The notes under the pieces are model-generated. The model was not told where the DNA came from. It made no database searches and saw only the letters and a program-made list of their open reading frames with translations. Shown here piece by piece: positions 50,309 to 59,743 of a stretch of DNA of 64,000 nt; the first letter of the stretch is position 1, and every line of letters begins with the position of its first letter. Source of the stretch: Gillisella vitis (lineage in GTDB: Bacteria > Pseudomonadota > Alphaproteobacteria > Rhizobiales > Rhizobiaceae). Both the position numbers and the translations under genes were made by a program. Location of the stretch: positions 62,001 through 126,000 of the forward strand of contig NZ_LMVL02000007.1 in the NCBI RefSeq assembly GCF_001541345.2. The letters are read 5' to 3'.

Positions 50309-52231
50309 TCAAAACTCCTCCCAGCTTTCAGCGGCTGTATTGCCGCCATAGGCTTTAGCGACCTGTGCCGTCAGCCTGCGAGCCGGCGACGCCACAGCGC
50401 GGTTTGGCGCTCCGGCAGCTGTCACAGGCGCCATTTGCCGTTTTCCTTCGCCAAACTGGAACCGGCCGATGAGCTCGCGCAGAGTTCCTGCCTCGCCGGC
50501 GAGAGTCGCACTCGCCGCGTTGCTTTCCTCGACCATCGCGGCGTTCTGCTGGGTGACCTGGTCCATCTGGTTAACGGCGGTGTTCACCTCTGCAAGCCCG
50601 ACCGACTGTTCTCTGGCCGACGTGGCAATGGCGTCCATATGCTGGTTGACGGCGACGATATAGCCTTCGATGGTCTTCAATGCCTCGCCGGTCTCGCTGA
50701 CCAGCTTGACGCCGCTTTGAACCTCGACAGAGGAGTTGCGGATCAGTTCTTTGATTTCTTTCGCAGCTTTGGCAGAGCGCTGTGCAAGTTCACGAACTTC
50801 CTGAGCGACCACGGCAAAGCCCTTGCCTGCCTCGCCGGCCCGGGCGGCTTCGACGCCCGCATTCAAGGCCAGAAGATTGGTTTGGAAAGCGATCTCGTCG
50901 ATGACGCCGATAATGTTTGACACCTGATTGGATGATTGCTCGATTTTCTGCATGGCATCGACGGTGCTTGCGACGACCTTGCCGGAATGAGCCGCACTGG
51001 CATTGGCCTGGACAGCAACAGAGCGTGCTTCATCGGCGCGCTTCGACGAATTGGAGACATTCGCCGTGATCTGATCGAGGGCTGCGGCTGTTTGTTCGAG
51101 CGAGGCTGCCTGTTGTTCTGTCCGCTTCGACAGGTCATCGGTGCTTTGACTGATCTCGCGGGTGCCGCTGTCGATCTGTGTCGTAGCTTGTGCAACGGCG
51201 CGCAGGGTGTCAGCAAGTTGACTGACGGCGCCGTTCAGATCATGACGCAGCGCTTCAAAGTCCGGCGCAAATGGCTCGTTGAGCTGGAAGCCCAGATCGC
51301 CGGCGGCAAGACGGCGAAGGCCCGTGGCAAGACCAGAGGTTGCTTCCTGGAGCCGTTTTTGTGCAGCCGCTTCCGCTTCGGCGGTCAATCGAACACGATC
51401 TGCCTCGCCTTGTATACGTGCCCCCTCGGCCTCTTCTTCGAGGCGTTTGTTCGACAATGCTGCTTGACGGAAAACCTCGACGGCTCCGGCCATTTCCCCG
51501 ATTTCATCGGCGCGCCCGGCAAAGGGTACCGCAGTTTTTGTATCGCCGCCCGCCAGCTTCGTCATTGCGCTGGTGATCGTCTGAATGGGACGGGCAATAC
51601 CCGTCAGCGCGAACCAGATTGATGCGAGGAGGACCACCGCGCACAATCCGATGGCAAAAAATGTCAGAACAAGGGTGGTGCTGAAAATAGCCTGACTTTC
51701 TGCAAATACCGTCTTGGCGCCCGTGGCATTGATGTCGATCAGCTTGTCTATATCCGCGATGAGTCTTATGGCCAAAGGCTTCATGTCCGTGGCAAGCAAG
51801 ATCTTTGCCTGCTCATCGTTGTCATTCGCCGACAGTTTCATCAACTGCGTACCCAGGTCCGTGTAGCCTTTGAACTCCTCACGAACCTGCTTGGCGATGT
51901 CCAGCTCGCTTTGATACGTGTAAATTGCCTCAAACTGTGACGTCGTTTCAAGAAACGCGGAGATCCTGTTCGTCACGTCCGTTTCCGCGTTTTTCATTCC
52001 CTTGTCGTCCAGGGCCATGATATGGTCACGATATGCCAGTCGCAGATTACTGAAATCCTGCTGCATCCGTGTCGCCAGCGAAACGCTGGGCATCCAGTCA
52101 TTGGCGATATTGCTGACAAATTCGTTGGTCGTCCTCAAGCGATTGACGGAATATGCGGCAAAACCACCGACGATGATGCCGATAAAGATGAAAACACTGA
52201 TGAGGGCGGTTTTGATTTTCGGTCTGGACAT
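50309..52231 (-). CDS. Transmembrane methyl-accepting chemotaxis protein
   Basis: A 640-residue receptor. TM1 is at about 8-28 and a periplasmic four-helix-bundle sensor at about 30-185 (ANDWMPSVSLATRMQQDFSNLRLAYRDHIMAL). TM2 is at about 187-208, with HAMP next (GIARPIQTITSAMTKLAGGD). A long coiled-coil linker and second HAMP-like repeat (GLRRLAAGDLGFQL) precede the signalling domain, whose hairpin tip is IDEIAFQTNLLALNAGVEAARAGEAGKGFAVVAQEVRELAQRSA. It ends AAESWEEF, the same C-terminal motif as the MCP at 17074, likely a CheR/CheB tether. Ligand unknown; small organic acids are common for this sensor fold. Confidence 0.94.
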   Translation of the reverse strand: MSRPKIKTALISVFIFIGIIVGGFAAYSVNRLRTTNEFVSNIANDWMPSVSLATRMQQDFSNLRLAYRDHIMALDDKGMKNAETDVTNRISAFLETTSQFEAIYTYQSELDIAKQVREEFKGYTDLGTQLMKLSANDNDEQAKILLATDMKPLAIRLIADIDKLIDINATGAKTVFAESQAIFSTTLVLTFFAIGLCAVVLLASIWFALTGIARPIQTITSAMTKLAGGDTKTAVPFAGRADEIGEMAGAVEVFRQAALSNKRLEEEAEGARIQGEADRVRLTAEAEAAAQKRLQEATSGLATGLRRLAAGDLGFQLNEPFAPDFEALRHDLNGAVSQLADTLRAVAQATTQIDSGTREISQSTDDLSKRTEQQAASLEQTAAALDQITANVSNSSKRADEARSVAVQANASAAHSGKVVASTVDAMQKIEQSSNQVSNIIGVIDEIAFQTNLLALNAGVEAARAGEAGKGFAVVAQEVRELAQRSAKAAKEIKELIRNSSVEVQSGVKLVSETGEALKTIEGYIVAVNQHMDAIATSAREQSVGLAEVNTAVNQMDQVTQQNAAMVEESNAASATLAGEAGTLRELIGRFQFGEGKRQMAPVTAAGAPNRAVASPARRLTAQVAKAYGGNTAAESWEEF

Positions 52232-52812
52232 GACGTATCCTCAAGGGCTGCAAGATGTTTCATGGCTCGACCCGGAAGGACAAAATTATTTTGCTGGGGT
52301 GGAAGACACGGTTCTCATCCCATGAAGTCGTGAAATAAATTTATAGTTTCTAAGTCTTAAAAAAGTTCATGCGTTATGAGCGATATTCTGTCGAAAGAGC
52401 GCCCTTGACCTGGAGGGCGTGACATTGGCGAAGGCCGGATCGACTGAAAGTAAAGACAATGGCTGCGACAGTGAGCGCAGATGGACTCCGATGCATGGGC
52501 TCCTAAACTTACCTGACCCACCATCTGACTGATTAGCCCACTCCTGTCGTTTACGATCCTTTAACCATAACCTTTTACAATAAGGACATCGGCACTGTCT
52601 CCTCCCTCCGCTGTCGAAGAAAAAACTCGGGCCCTGAGACATGTTCTCGGGCCCTTTTTCGTTCTGCTCCCTGAAGACGACCTTATCTGGGGCGCGGCAC
52701 GAACGACCAGCACCACTGGAACAAGCCTGGCTCCATAAACCTTTACGCAAATAGACAACCCGAAAAGAAGGTTGCGCTGGTAAAGTCCGAGCTCCGAAAA
52801 GAACTGTTCGCC
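52232..52812. other. Intergenic stretch with an orphan terminator-like hairpin
   Basis: About 580 bp upstream of the MCP gene. Apart from the hairpin at 52629-52659 nothing was recognised. It must contain the MCP promoter near 52240-52330. Confidence 0.5.
52629..52659. terminator. Terminator-like hairpin without an upstream gene
   Basis: GGGCCC at 52629-52634 and 52649-52654 can pair around a 14-base loop. They are bordered by A5-CTC on the left and T5 on the right, so it could end transcription from either direction. No intact gene lies directly next to it, suggesting that the gene it served has been lost. Confidence 0.55.
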
Positions 52813-53010
52813 ATGACCCTGGAACTGCAAAACGTAATTCTAGAAATGATCGCCCGTGGCGAAGCTTTGCAGGCAACGCTCGAGCGACTGTGCCGCGAAG
52901 TAGAGGCTCTGTTCCCGGACGTGGTGTGTTCGGTGTTGTCGGTGACAAAGGACATCTTAATCCCCTTGCCGGCCCATCACTTCCGCATTCCTACATGCTC
53001 TCGTGGAGAG
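52813..53010 (+). pseudogene. GAF-domain signalling protein, N-terminal fragment
   Basis: MTLELQNVILEMIARGEALQ, then ATLERLCREVEALFPDVVCSVLSVTKD is the N-terminal GAF signature of many GGDEF/EAL sensor proteins. After a frameshift the next frame continues it with HLNPLAGPSLPHSYM. Nothing recognisable follows. About 60 residues of a domain that should be about 150, from a protein usually over 600. Confidence 0.65.
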
Positions 53011-53382
53011 AGAAATCGAGGGCCGCTCGCGTCTTGCGGTTCCCCGAGTGGTTATCGCCAAATTTAAGGCCTCAGGTTTTTAAGCTAGAGTCAGTGTCAT
53101 CCCGCCGTAACCTCGCGTTGGACAGACAGCCCACGGTCACGAGCCAGCGACTGATGTTGCAGGAATAAGCCTTCTCCGCGCCGCTGCCGATGGCCGACAT
53201 TTAAGGTGATCGCCTAAGTATGGACGTCTGGATAATTGGAAATCGATCCCGAGCGGCATCCCCGATGTCACTTTAATCTCAGGCTGGCTCCCTAAGTCGA
53301 GTAAGCGACAAGACGAATTACTACCGGAGTGGCCCCGCACGGCACCGGCAGAGATGTCTGAAGCACACCGAAACTTTTGGTT
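53011..53382. other. Intergenic stretch, nothing recognised
   Basis: About 370 bp between the GAF remnant and the end of the tetR-type gene. No gene or clear terminator seen. Confidence 0.5.
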
Positions 53383-53946
53383 TCAGTCTCGTATCATGAG
53401 CGGTTGAAGTATAAGGGAGCTCAGCAGCTCCGAGATCTCTCCCGTGCTCCGGTCAGGCTCCTCATTGAGCCACCAATCCAGCAGTTCGACGGTCGATGCC
53501 ACTGCAATCCTGATCGCAAGTCGACGCGGCAGACGGGTCGCGTTCGGATCCGGCGAAGACGCGAGACGATCAACGACTTGATGCCTGAGTTCAGCGCGTA
53601 GCGCGTTTCCAACCCGAGTGAGGGCGCTGACCTCCCGCCGTCGCGCATTCACGGCCTCGATAAACGCCCGGGCAGCTCCAGCCCCATCAAGCCGCATCAA
53701 CGCAGGCATCATAGCCTGCGCCAGGGCATCCGTCAGAATTTCAACAGCATCGAGGACAAGTGCCGAAACATCCGTATAATGCCGAAAATAGGTAGAATAA
53801 CCGACGCCGGCGCGCTCGGCCACCATAGCCCCCGTAATCTTATCGAGTGGAATGTCCAAAAGCAGCTCGAAAAGTGCACGGTGCATAGCGGTACGGGATC
53901 GCGACCTTCGAGCATCCTGCCGCAATCCTACCATTGTCTTTCCCAT
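53383..53946 (-). CDS. TetR-family transcriptional regulator
   Basis: A 187-residue regulator with the N-terminal helix-turn-helix ALFELLLDIPLDKITGAMVAERAGVGYSTYFRHY at about 24-57 and an all-helical ligand domain. It diverges from the MpaB-type oxygenase gene at 54066. A palindrome-rich sequence lies 14 bp before its start, so it probably represses itself and the oxygenase gene. Confidence 0.88.
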   Translation of the reverse strand: MGKTMVGLRQDARRSRSRTAMHRALFELLLDIPLDKITGAMVAERAGVGYSTYFRHYTDVSALVLDAVEILTDALAQAMMPALMRLDGAGAARAFIEAVNARRREVSALTRVGNALRAELRHQVVDRLASSPDPNATRLPRRLAIRIAVASTVELLDWWLNEEPDRSTGEISELLSSLILQPLMIRD

Positions 53947-53959
53947 AGTATCGCCTATT

Positions 53960-53980
53960 TATGACTAGTCACTTGTCATA
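53960..53980. promoter_or_regulatory. Candidate TetR operator
   Basis: TATGAC-N9-GTCATA is a 6+6 inverted repeat, and inside it lies the perfect 10-bp palindrome TGACTAGTCA (53962-53971). It is located 14 bp upstream of the tetR-type start in the divergent gap to the oxygenase gene. Assignment rests on symmetry and position. Confidence 0.5.
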
Positions 53981-54065
53981 TCTCGGGCCGACATAGTGAA
54001 ATCGCGTTGCCACTTTGAAGGCGAGCGTCGTCACTGTCACTCCTAATAATCAGCGAGGTGTAATA

Positions 54066-54914
54066 ATGAGTGCATTTGATGAACTTCTTAAACCGCCACC
54101 GGGCATGGATATAAACTTTGCTCAGCCCGCGGGAGAGCCTTCTCTCGCGCCGGCTGGGGGTGTGACGTGGCGCGTTTTCAGTAATCCGATCACAATGTTC
54201 GTAGGCGGCGTTTCAGCTGTTCTGCTAGAACTGGCTGAACCTTCGGTGCGGTCAGGCGTGTGGGATCACAGCAGTTTTCGGACCGATCCGGCAAAGCGCC
54301 TGCACCGCACCGGCTTTGCTGCGATGATCACAGCATACGCGGCACAATCGAAGGCCAGAGAGGTCATCGCCCATGTTGTATCGATCCATGATAAGGTCCG
54401 CGGGGCAACACCCGACGGTAAGCCCTACTTTGCGAACGATCCCCGCTTGCTCAACTGGGTTCAAGCAACTGCGACATTCGGCTTTACCGAGGCCTATCAT
54501 CGCTTCGCGGCCTCGTTGTCGTCCACCGATAAGGACGCCGCCTTCGCCGAAAGCGGCCCATCAGCAGAGCTCTTCGGGGCGACAGGTGCGCCGCGTTCCT
54601 GGCGCGAATGGGAAAACATTCTCGCTGAAATGGCACCGGATTTGGAGGGCTCTGACATCTTAGGGGAATTCCTCGCGATCATGAACCAGGCGCCAATCTT
54701 GCCAAGGCCGTTGAGGTGGGTACAGAGGCTCCTCGTGCGGGCCGCCGTGGACATCACGCCGGAGCCCGTTCGGTCTTTGCCGCAATTGCGCGACAAGGGC
54801 TTGCGCGCTGGCGAGGCTTTGCTCATCACGGTTTTCGCCCACGTGGTTTCGGTGGTCCCGAAGCGGCACACGCCGGCAGCGCAGGCAGCGAAACGCATGG
54901 GCATTCGTCTTTAA
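54066..54914 (+). CDS. MpaB-family (DUF2236) oxygenase-like protein
   Basis: A 282-residue member of the oxygenase MpaB / rubber-oxygenase-like family. Landmarks are WRVFSNPITMFVGGVSAVLLELAEPSVRSGVWDHSSF, DPAKRLHRTGFAAMITAYA (Arg-His type haem-region motif) and the C-terminal VVPKRHTPAAQAAKRMGI. Family members bind haem and oxidise hydrophobic substrates; many are uncharacterised. GAGGTG precedes the ATG. Diverges from its likely regulator of the TetR family. Confidence 0.82.
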   Translation: MSAFDELLKPPPGMDINFAQPAGEPSLAPAGGVTWRVFSNPITMFVGGVSAVLLELAEPSVRSGVWDHSSFRTDPAKRLHRTGFAAMITAYAAQSKAREVIAHVVSIHDKVRGATPDGKPYFANDPRLLNWVQATATFGFTEAYHRFAASLSSTDKDAAFAESGPSAELFGATGAPRSWREWENILAEMAPDLEGSDILGEFLAIMNQAPILPRPLRWVQRLLVRAAVDITPEPVRSLPQLRDKGLRAGEALLITVFAHVVSVVPKRHTPAAQAAKRMGIRL

Positions 54915-55210
54915 CTGTGAGCCGAGTGACCTCGGGCTTGGGACCGGAGCACTGTGGAAAAGAGACCCGGCTTCGAGAAGGAAGCAACGTCCTTGTGCTC
55001 TGGATCAGAGCAATGCCAATTGGCCGATCAACCGATTTGGAGCCGCAGTTACAGAAACGGCATCCATGCCCGTCGCCGATACCCACCCGCCTGTATCGGC
55101 GACACTACTTTAGTCCAGCTTAAGCTTCCCAACACTCGTTCAATATTGCTTCCGTGAACGCCACTTCATAATCTCCCAGATAATTCACTGTAAAATCAAA
55201 GGGGAACAAT

Positions 55211-56575
55211 ATGAAGCGACTGGACAAGATGAAGCTTGGTACGTTCGTATATACCTTCGGTTTTCATCCGGCTTCATGGCGCCATCCAGCGAGCAAGGTG
55301 ACCGCGGCAACCGACTTCGCCCATATGCTCGACATTGCCAGAAAGTCGGAGGCGGCCAAGTTCGATTTCATGTTTTTGGCCGACTCCGCCGCTGCCGGTG
55401 TCGGGGATCCAGATGCTTTGTCGCGCAGCCCGACAAAGGCGAACCGTTTCGAACCCCTCTCGCTCATATCGGCGCTGTCGGTGATGACCGACAAGCTGGG
55501 CTTGGTCTCAACCCTATCAACGAGCTATTACGAGCCGTTCAACGTCGCCCGCATCTTCGCGTCGATCGATCAGCTCAGCAACGGCCGCGCCTGTTGGAAC
55601 GTCGTTACTTCGGACCACGACGAAACTGGGTACAACTTCAACCGCCTGGGCCTCGATCCGCATGCCGTCCGTTATGAGCGCGCCCAGGAATTTATCGATG
55701 TCGTGTTCGGGCTCTGGGACAGTTTCGAACGAGATGCGCTTCTGCTCGATCGCGGAGAGGGCGTCTATTACGACAAGGACAAGCTCCATATCCTCAACCA
55801 TGTCGGCAAGAATTTCCAGGTTCGCGGACCGCTGAACATTGCGCCGTCCGCCCAGGGCCGGCCGGTGATTGCCCAAGCCGGCGGATCGGAAGCCGGCATG
55901 GCACTTGCCGCCCGCACGTCCGAAATCGTGTTCAGCCTTGCCTCCAATATCGACAGCAATCGCGCCTTTTACCAGAACGTCAAGGGGCGCATGCCGGCCT
56001 TTGGGCGCAATCCCAACGACATGAAGATCATGCCGGGCATTGTTATCAATGTCGGCGAGACCGAGACCGAAGCCAAGGCTAAGGTTGATTTCCTGATCGA
56101 CAACCTGCATCCGGACGTCGGACGCCTGATGCTTTCGGAGTTCCTGGAAGCCGATCTTCGCGGCGTTCCGTTCGACCAACCATTTCCAATGGACCGTTTG
56201 CCGGCCGAGCCGAAAGGATCGCGCAAGATGTTCGATCAGCTAGTGGAGTTTGTGAAGCAGGGTCAGACGGTGGGCCAGCTCATCCGCCACTATGCCGAAC
56301 GACATACCGGCAATGGCATTACCGGCACGCCAACGCAGATCGCCGACTATATGGAAGAATGGTTCGAGACACGTGCCGCCGACGGGTTCATCTTGATGTT
56401 CCCCACGCTGCCTTCCAGTCTCGACGACTTCGTCAAGCTTGTTCTGCCGGAACTGCGTCGTCGCGGGTTATTCCGAGAGGAATATGAGGGCGCGACCCTT
56501 CGAGACAATCTTGGCCTTTCGATGCCGCCGAACCGATACGCTGCTGCAAGGATCGCCGGAGCGGAACATGGCTGA
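55211..56575 (+). CDS. LLM-class flavin-dependent monooxygenase (NtaA/SnaA/DszA-like)
   Basis: A 454-residue two-component monooxygenase of the bacterial luciferase fold: LGTFVYTFGFHPASWRHP, FDFMFLADS, NRFEPLSLISALS, SDHDETGYNFNRLGLDPHAVRYERAQEFIDVV, the flavin-binding QAGGSEAGMALAARTSEIVFS and TPTQIADYMEEWF. It uses reduced FMN from a partner reductase, which is the overlapping next gene. Relatives cleave C-S or C-N bonds in dibenzothiophene sulphone, nitrilotriacetate or pristinamycin. With an amino-acid-type importer nearby, an S- or N-substituted amino acid or similar compound is a reasonable guess. Confidence 0.9.
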   Translation: MKRLDKMKLGTFVYTFGFHPASWRHPASKVTAATDFAHMLDIARKSEAAKFDFMFLADSAAAGVGDPDALSRSPTKANRFEPLSLISALSVMTDKLGLVSTLSTSYYEPFNVARIFASIDQLSNGRACWNVVTSDHDETGYNFNRLGLDPHAVRYERAQEFIDVVFGLWDSFERDALLLDRGEGVYYDKDKLHILNHVGKNFQVRGPLNIAPSAQGRPVIAQAGGSEAGMALAARTSEIVFSLASNIDSNRAFYQNVKGRMPAFGRNPNDMKIMPGIVINVGETETEAKAKVDFLIDNLHPDVGRLMLSEFLEADLRGVPFDQPFPMDRLPAEPKGSRKMFDQLVEFVKQGQTVGQLIRHYAERHTGNGITGTPTQIADYMEEWFETRAADGFILMFPTLPSSLDDFVKLVLPELRRRGLFREEYEGATLRDNLGLSMPPNRYAAARIAGAEHG

Positions 56576-57089
56576 GGACGAGCACTCCGGCCCCTCGCTT
56601 CCAAAACCAAGTGCGGATCAGTTCAAAACGTCCATGCGGCATCTGGCCGGCGCCGTGTGTGTCGTGACGACTGGTGAGGGGGATCAACGTACCGGCTTCA
56701 CGGCAACGTCGGTCACGGCGCTCTCTGCAGATGGACCAACCATCATGACCGCACTGAACCGCGGGTCTTCTTCCTGGCGAGCACTTGAACGTGGCCGACA
56801 CTTTTGCATCAATATATTATCGGCTGAACATCAAGCGGTGGCACAATCCTTCTCGGGATTCGGGGGCGCTCAGGGTGCCGACCGCTATGAAGGCGCCCGA
56901 TGGTGGCAGATGGAGACTGGAGGACTGGCTTTGGAGGGAGCCTTGGCGAGCTTCGACTGTGAATTGGAAGAGGCGATCATTCATCGCTCTCATGCCATCG
57001 TCATTGGGCTGGTCCGGACGATTGCAACTTTCGATGCAAACGAACCCCTGCTTTACTGGCGTGGTGCTTATCGTCATTTAAAAGCCTGA
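56568..57089 (+). CDS. Flavin reductase family protein (partner of the LLM monooxygenase)
   Basis: A 173-residue flavin reductase: FKTSMRHLAGAVCVVTTGEG, GFTATSVTALSADGPTIMTALNRGSSSW, FCINILSAEHQAVAQSFSG and a C-terminal YWRGAYRHLKA. It supplies FMNH2 to the monooxygenase. The start overlaps the monooxygenase end by eight bases, so the two components are coupled. Its last 16 bp overlap the convergent LysR gene. Confidence 0.92.
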   Translation: MAEDEHSGPSLPKPSADQFKTSMRHLAGAVCVVTTGEGDQRTGFTATSVTALSADGPTIMTALNRGSSSWRALERGRHFCINILSAEHQAVAQSFSGFGGAQGADRYEGARWWQMETGGLALEGALASFDCELEEAIIHRSHAIVIGLVRTIATFDANEPLLYWRGAYRHLKA

Positions 57090-58069
57090 CGGCTGTCCTC
57101 ATGGGCCCGTCCTGTTTTCATGCATTTGGACGGATCGATGACGAGATCTCCCTGCTGCCGCCCCTTGCTCAATATCCATCGATGAAATTCCCGGCCAGCA
57201 GGCTTGTCGAAGGCGGCTGAAGACCACGCGACATAGTAGGGCTGTGGCATGGGAAGCCGGAGGTCGAATGGCACGATCAGGCGGCCCGCTACAATGTCGT
57301 CCCAAACCATGGACAACTGCGCGAGAACCACGCCTTCACCGTAAAGCGCTGCATCGAGCGCCGCATTGGTGAATGAAAACACCAATGTAGGCTCGATAAA
57401 TGGGGAGCTTTTACAGTGTACTGCTGCCCATTGTGACCACCCTGGAGACTGTCCTTCACTGTCTGCCCATTCAATCTCGATGAGCGGCAATTGCAAGAGA
57501 TGCTCCGGCCGCGTTACCAACTCTCGGCCTTTGAAGCCGGGTGCATAGACGGGCAGCACAATATCTGTAAACAGGCGCGCATATTGTCGATGCGGTTCTA
57601 TATGCCGGCCATAGGTAATGCGGAAATCGGCGTCACCATTCTCCAGGTTCGGCTCAGTCAAGTCGCCTTGCAGACGCGCTTTTGCGCCATTGCTGATCTT
57701 CTGCCATTCCACCATCCTTGGGGCCAGCCACTTTGCCGCAAGGGAGCGCAAGCTGCTCACCGTGATCGAGCTGGTGGATCGGATTTTTCTCACGGCATCT
57801 TGGGCATCCTGAAATTCCTGAAAGCCCCGAGCCAGGAAGTTTCGATAGGATTGCCCCGCACTGGTCAGCTTGACGCTATTACCCGCTCTCGTCACCAGAC
57901 TGATACCGACAGACCTCTCGAGGCTCTTTATATGCTGGCTGACAGCTCCAACCGTGATGCCAAGGGCTTCCGCGGCAGCCGTCATTGTTCCGAGGCGGCC
58001 GAACTCTTCAAACGCCATCAGGGATTTCATCGGCGGAAGGTTTTTTAGGGACAAGTCCGGGGCACCCAA
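57074..58069 (-). CDS. LysR-family transcriptional regulator
   Basis: A 331-residue regulator with the N-terminal helix-turn-helix (LPPMKSLMAFEEFGRLGTMTAAAEALGITVGAVSQHIKSLERSVGISLVTRAG). A substrate domain of the GcvA type follows (LRSLAAKWLAPRMVEWQ, NGDADFRITYG, GEGVVLAQLSMVWDDIVAGRLIVPFDL). The TTG at 58069 keeps the usual lead before LPP; an ATG at 58030 would start inside the helix region. It lies between the monooxygenase pair (convergent) and the transporter operon (divergent), and is the natural activator of both. Confidence 0.88.
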   Translation of the reverse strand: MGAPDLSLKNLPPMKSLMAFEEFGRLGTMTAAAEALGITVGAVSQHIKSLERSVGISLVTRAGNSVKLTSAGQSYRNFLARGFQEFQDAQDAVRKIRSTSSITVSSLRSLAAKWLAPRMVEWQKISNGAKARLQGDLTEPNLENGDADFRITYGRHIEPHRQYARLFTDIVLPVYAPGFKGRELVTRPEHLLQLPLIEIEWADSEGQSPGWSQWAAVHCKSSPFIEPTLVFSFTNAALDAALYGEGVVLAQLSMVWDDIVAGRLIVPFDLRLPMPQPYYVAWSSAAFDKPAGREFHRWILSKGRQQGDLVIDPSKCMKTGRAHEDSRQAFK

Positions 58070-58075
58070 GTTTAA

Positions 58076-58085
58076 TTTAGCTAAA
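58076..58085. promoter_or_regulatory. AT-rich palindrome in the LysR/transporter divergent region
   Basis: TTTAGCTAAA is a perfect 10-bp palindrome, seven bases before the LysR start and 128 bases before the binding-protein gene. It could be part of a LysR autoregulatory site; weak evidence. Confidence 0.28.
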
Positions 58086-58213
58086 GCAGTCTATATTAAA
58101 AGCATGCTTCTTCAATAGGCATTAAATGATAAATTGTTCGATATTGGCTATGAAAGCCAATCAAAAGGGGAACGCTGCGGGCCGTCGGTCCGGGCAAAAA
58201 AGATGAGGTTACA

Positions 58214-59068
58214 ATGGGAAGTTTCGTCTCAACTATCCGGACTGCTTTCAAGAGATCCGCGGGTGCACACCTTGCGAGCATCGTCCTTGCTGTGAGCGTT
58301 CTGGCGCCAAACATTGCCGCTGCCGATGCACTCCAGAAAGCGAAATCTGCGGGCAAGCTGGTGGTCGTAACCGAGATGCAGTTCGCGCCCTTCGACATGA
58401 AGGTCGATGGCAAATATGTCGGCGTCAACAGGGATCTCTTCGACGAGATCGGCAAGGAACTTGGTCTTGCGATGGACTACGTCGACCTGCCGTGGACAAG
58501 CGTCCTGCCTGGCTTGGAATCGGGGAAATTCGATTTCGTCGGCGCGCCCATCAATGCCACGAAAGAACGCGTCACCCGTTACGCCTTTACCAATCCTTTC
58601 GCCTTCTCCGGCAGCGCATTCATGAAGCGTAAGGGCGATGCAGCGGTTACCAAGCCTGAAGACCTCAAAGGGCAGACCGTCGGGGTGGTGAAGTCCAGCG
58701 CCATCCTGCGCCAGGTACAACGGTTCAACGAAACCACCCCCGTTACCATTCGCGAGTATTCGGACAACAACCAGCTCTATGCCGATCTCGCAATCGGCCG
58801 CGTCACGGCTGCCGCCAGCTCTTTGGCAAACGTCTCCTATGCCGCGCAGCAGCGTCCCGATACGTTCGAAGTCGTTAAGCCGACATTCGGCATCCCGACC
58901 TATTACGGCTGGATCGCCCGCAATGACGAAGACAGCAAGAGCCTGATTGCCGCCATCAACGTGGCCCTCGCCAAGGTCATTGCAGACGGACGCATGGCCG
59001 CCATCCAGAAAAAATGGTTCGGCGAAGCCTATGATCTGCCGGCAGTCATGCCCGAACCGCAGATCTAA
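58214..59068 (+). CDS. Periplasmic binding protein of amino-acid-type ABC transporter
   Basis: A 284-residue SBP_bac_3 protein with a signal peptide (basic start, HLASIVLAVSVLAPNIAAADA, cleavage near residue 37). The mature part has LVVVTEMQFAPFDMKVDGKYVG, FDEIGKELGLAMDYVDLPW, SGKFDFVGAPINATKERVTRY and GQTVGVVKSSAILRQVQ. The contact residues differ from the two binding proteins at 9-10.8 kb, so a different ligand is likely. First gene of the operon divergent from lysR. Confidence 0.9.
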   Translation: MGSFVSTIRTAFKRSAGAHLASIVLAVSVLAPNIAAADALQKAKSAGKLVVVTEMQFAPFDMKVDGKYVGVNRDLFDEIGKELGLAMDYVDLPWTSVLPGLESGKFDFVGAPINATKERVTRYAFTNPFAFSGSAFMKRKGDAAVTKPEDLKGQTVGVVKSSAILRQVQRFNETTPVTIREYSDNNQLYADLAIGRVTAAASSLANVSYAAQQRPDTFEVVKPTFGIPTYYGWIARNDEDSKSLIAAINVALAKVIADGRMAAIQKKWFGEAYDLPAVMPEPQI

Positions 59069-59095
59069 CTGAGCAAAGAATGCTGGCGAGAACCC

Positions 59096-59743
59096 ATGCA
59101 AACGATATTACATACGCTTCCCTTCCTTCTGGAGGGCGCCTTGGTCACAATCTACATATCGGTGCTTGGAACGATCGTCGGCATTCCGATCGGAACGTTG
59201 GTTCTCATTCTGCGCCGTTCCGGAATTGCTGTCGCGGAGTTCTTTGCCCGCACCTATGTCAGCTACTTCCGCTCGGTGCCGCTTCTGGTCCAGTTGCTGC
59301 TCTTTTATAATTTCCTGCCGCTTGCCGGAATCGACATGTCGGCGACGATGGCGTCTGTCCTCGCGCTTGGCTTGATCAGTGGCGCCTATGTGGCTGAGAT
59401 CCTGCGCGGCGTCCTTGGCAGCATTTCGCAAGGCCAGATAGAAGCTGCCCGAACGCTTGGCTACGACCCTGTCAGCATATGGCGCACCATCCTGCTTCCT
59501 CAGGTGTTTCGCCTGGCATTGCCGGCGCTCATGAACGAACTGACGCTGATGATGAAATCCTCTTCGCTGATCTCGGTCGTCGGTATCGCGGAACTGGCGC
59601 GCACGAGCCAGAATATCGTGTCGACAACATTTCGTCCAATCGAGATCTACACCGCCACCTGCGCCATCTACATCGTCATCACGCAGATCCTGCTTCTTGC
59701 CGGTCGGATTTTCGAGCACAGAATGAGGCGAGCAGGCCGATGA
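59096..59743 (+). CDS. Amino-acid-type ABC transporter permease (first)
   Basis: A 215-residue inner-membrane permease of the HisMQ family: FLLEGALVTIYISVLGTIVGIPIG, YVSYFRSVPLLVQLLLFYNFLPL, AYVAEILRGVLGSISQGQIEAARTLGYDPVSIWRTILLPQ (EAA loop). The stop overlaps the next permease start (ATGA). Confidence 0.9.
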   Translation: MQTILHTLPFLLEGALVTIYISVLGTIVGIPIGTLVLILRRSGIAVAEFFARTYVSYFRSVPLLVQLLLFYNFLPLAGIDMSATMASVLALGLISGAYVAEILRGVLGSISQGQIEAARTLGYDPVSIWRTILLPQVFRLALPALMNELTLMMKSSSLISVVGIAELARTSQNIVSTTFRPIEIYTATCAIYIVITQILLLAGRIFEHRMRRAGR

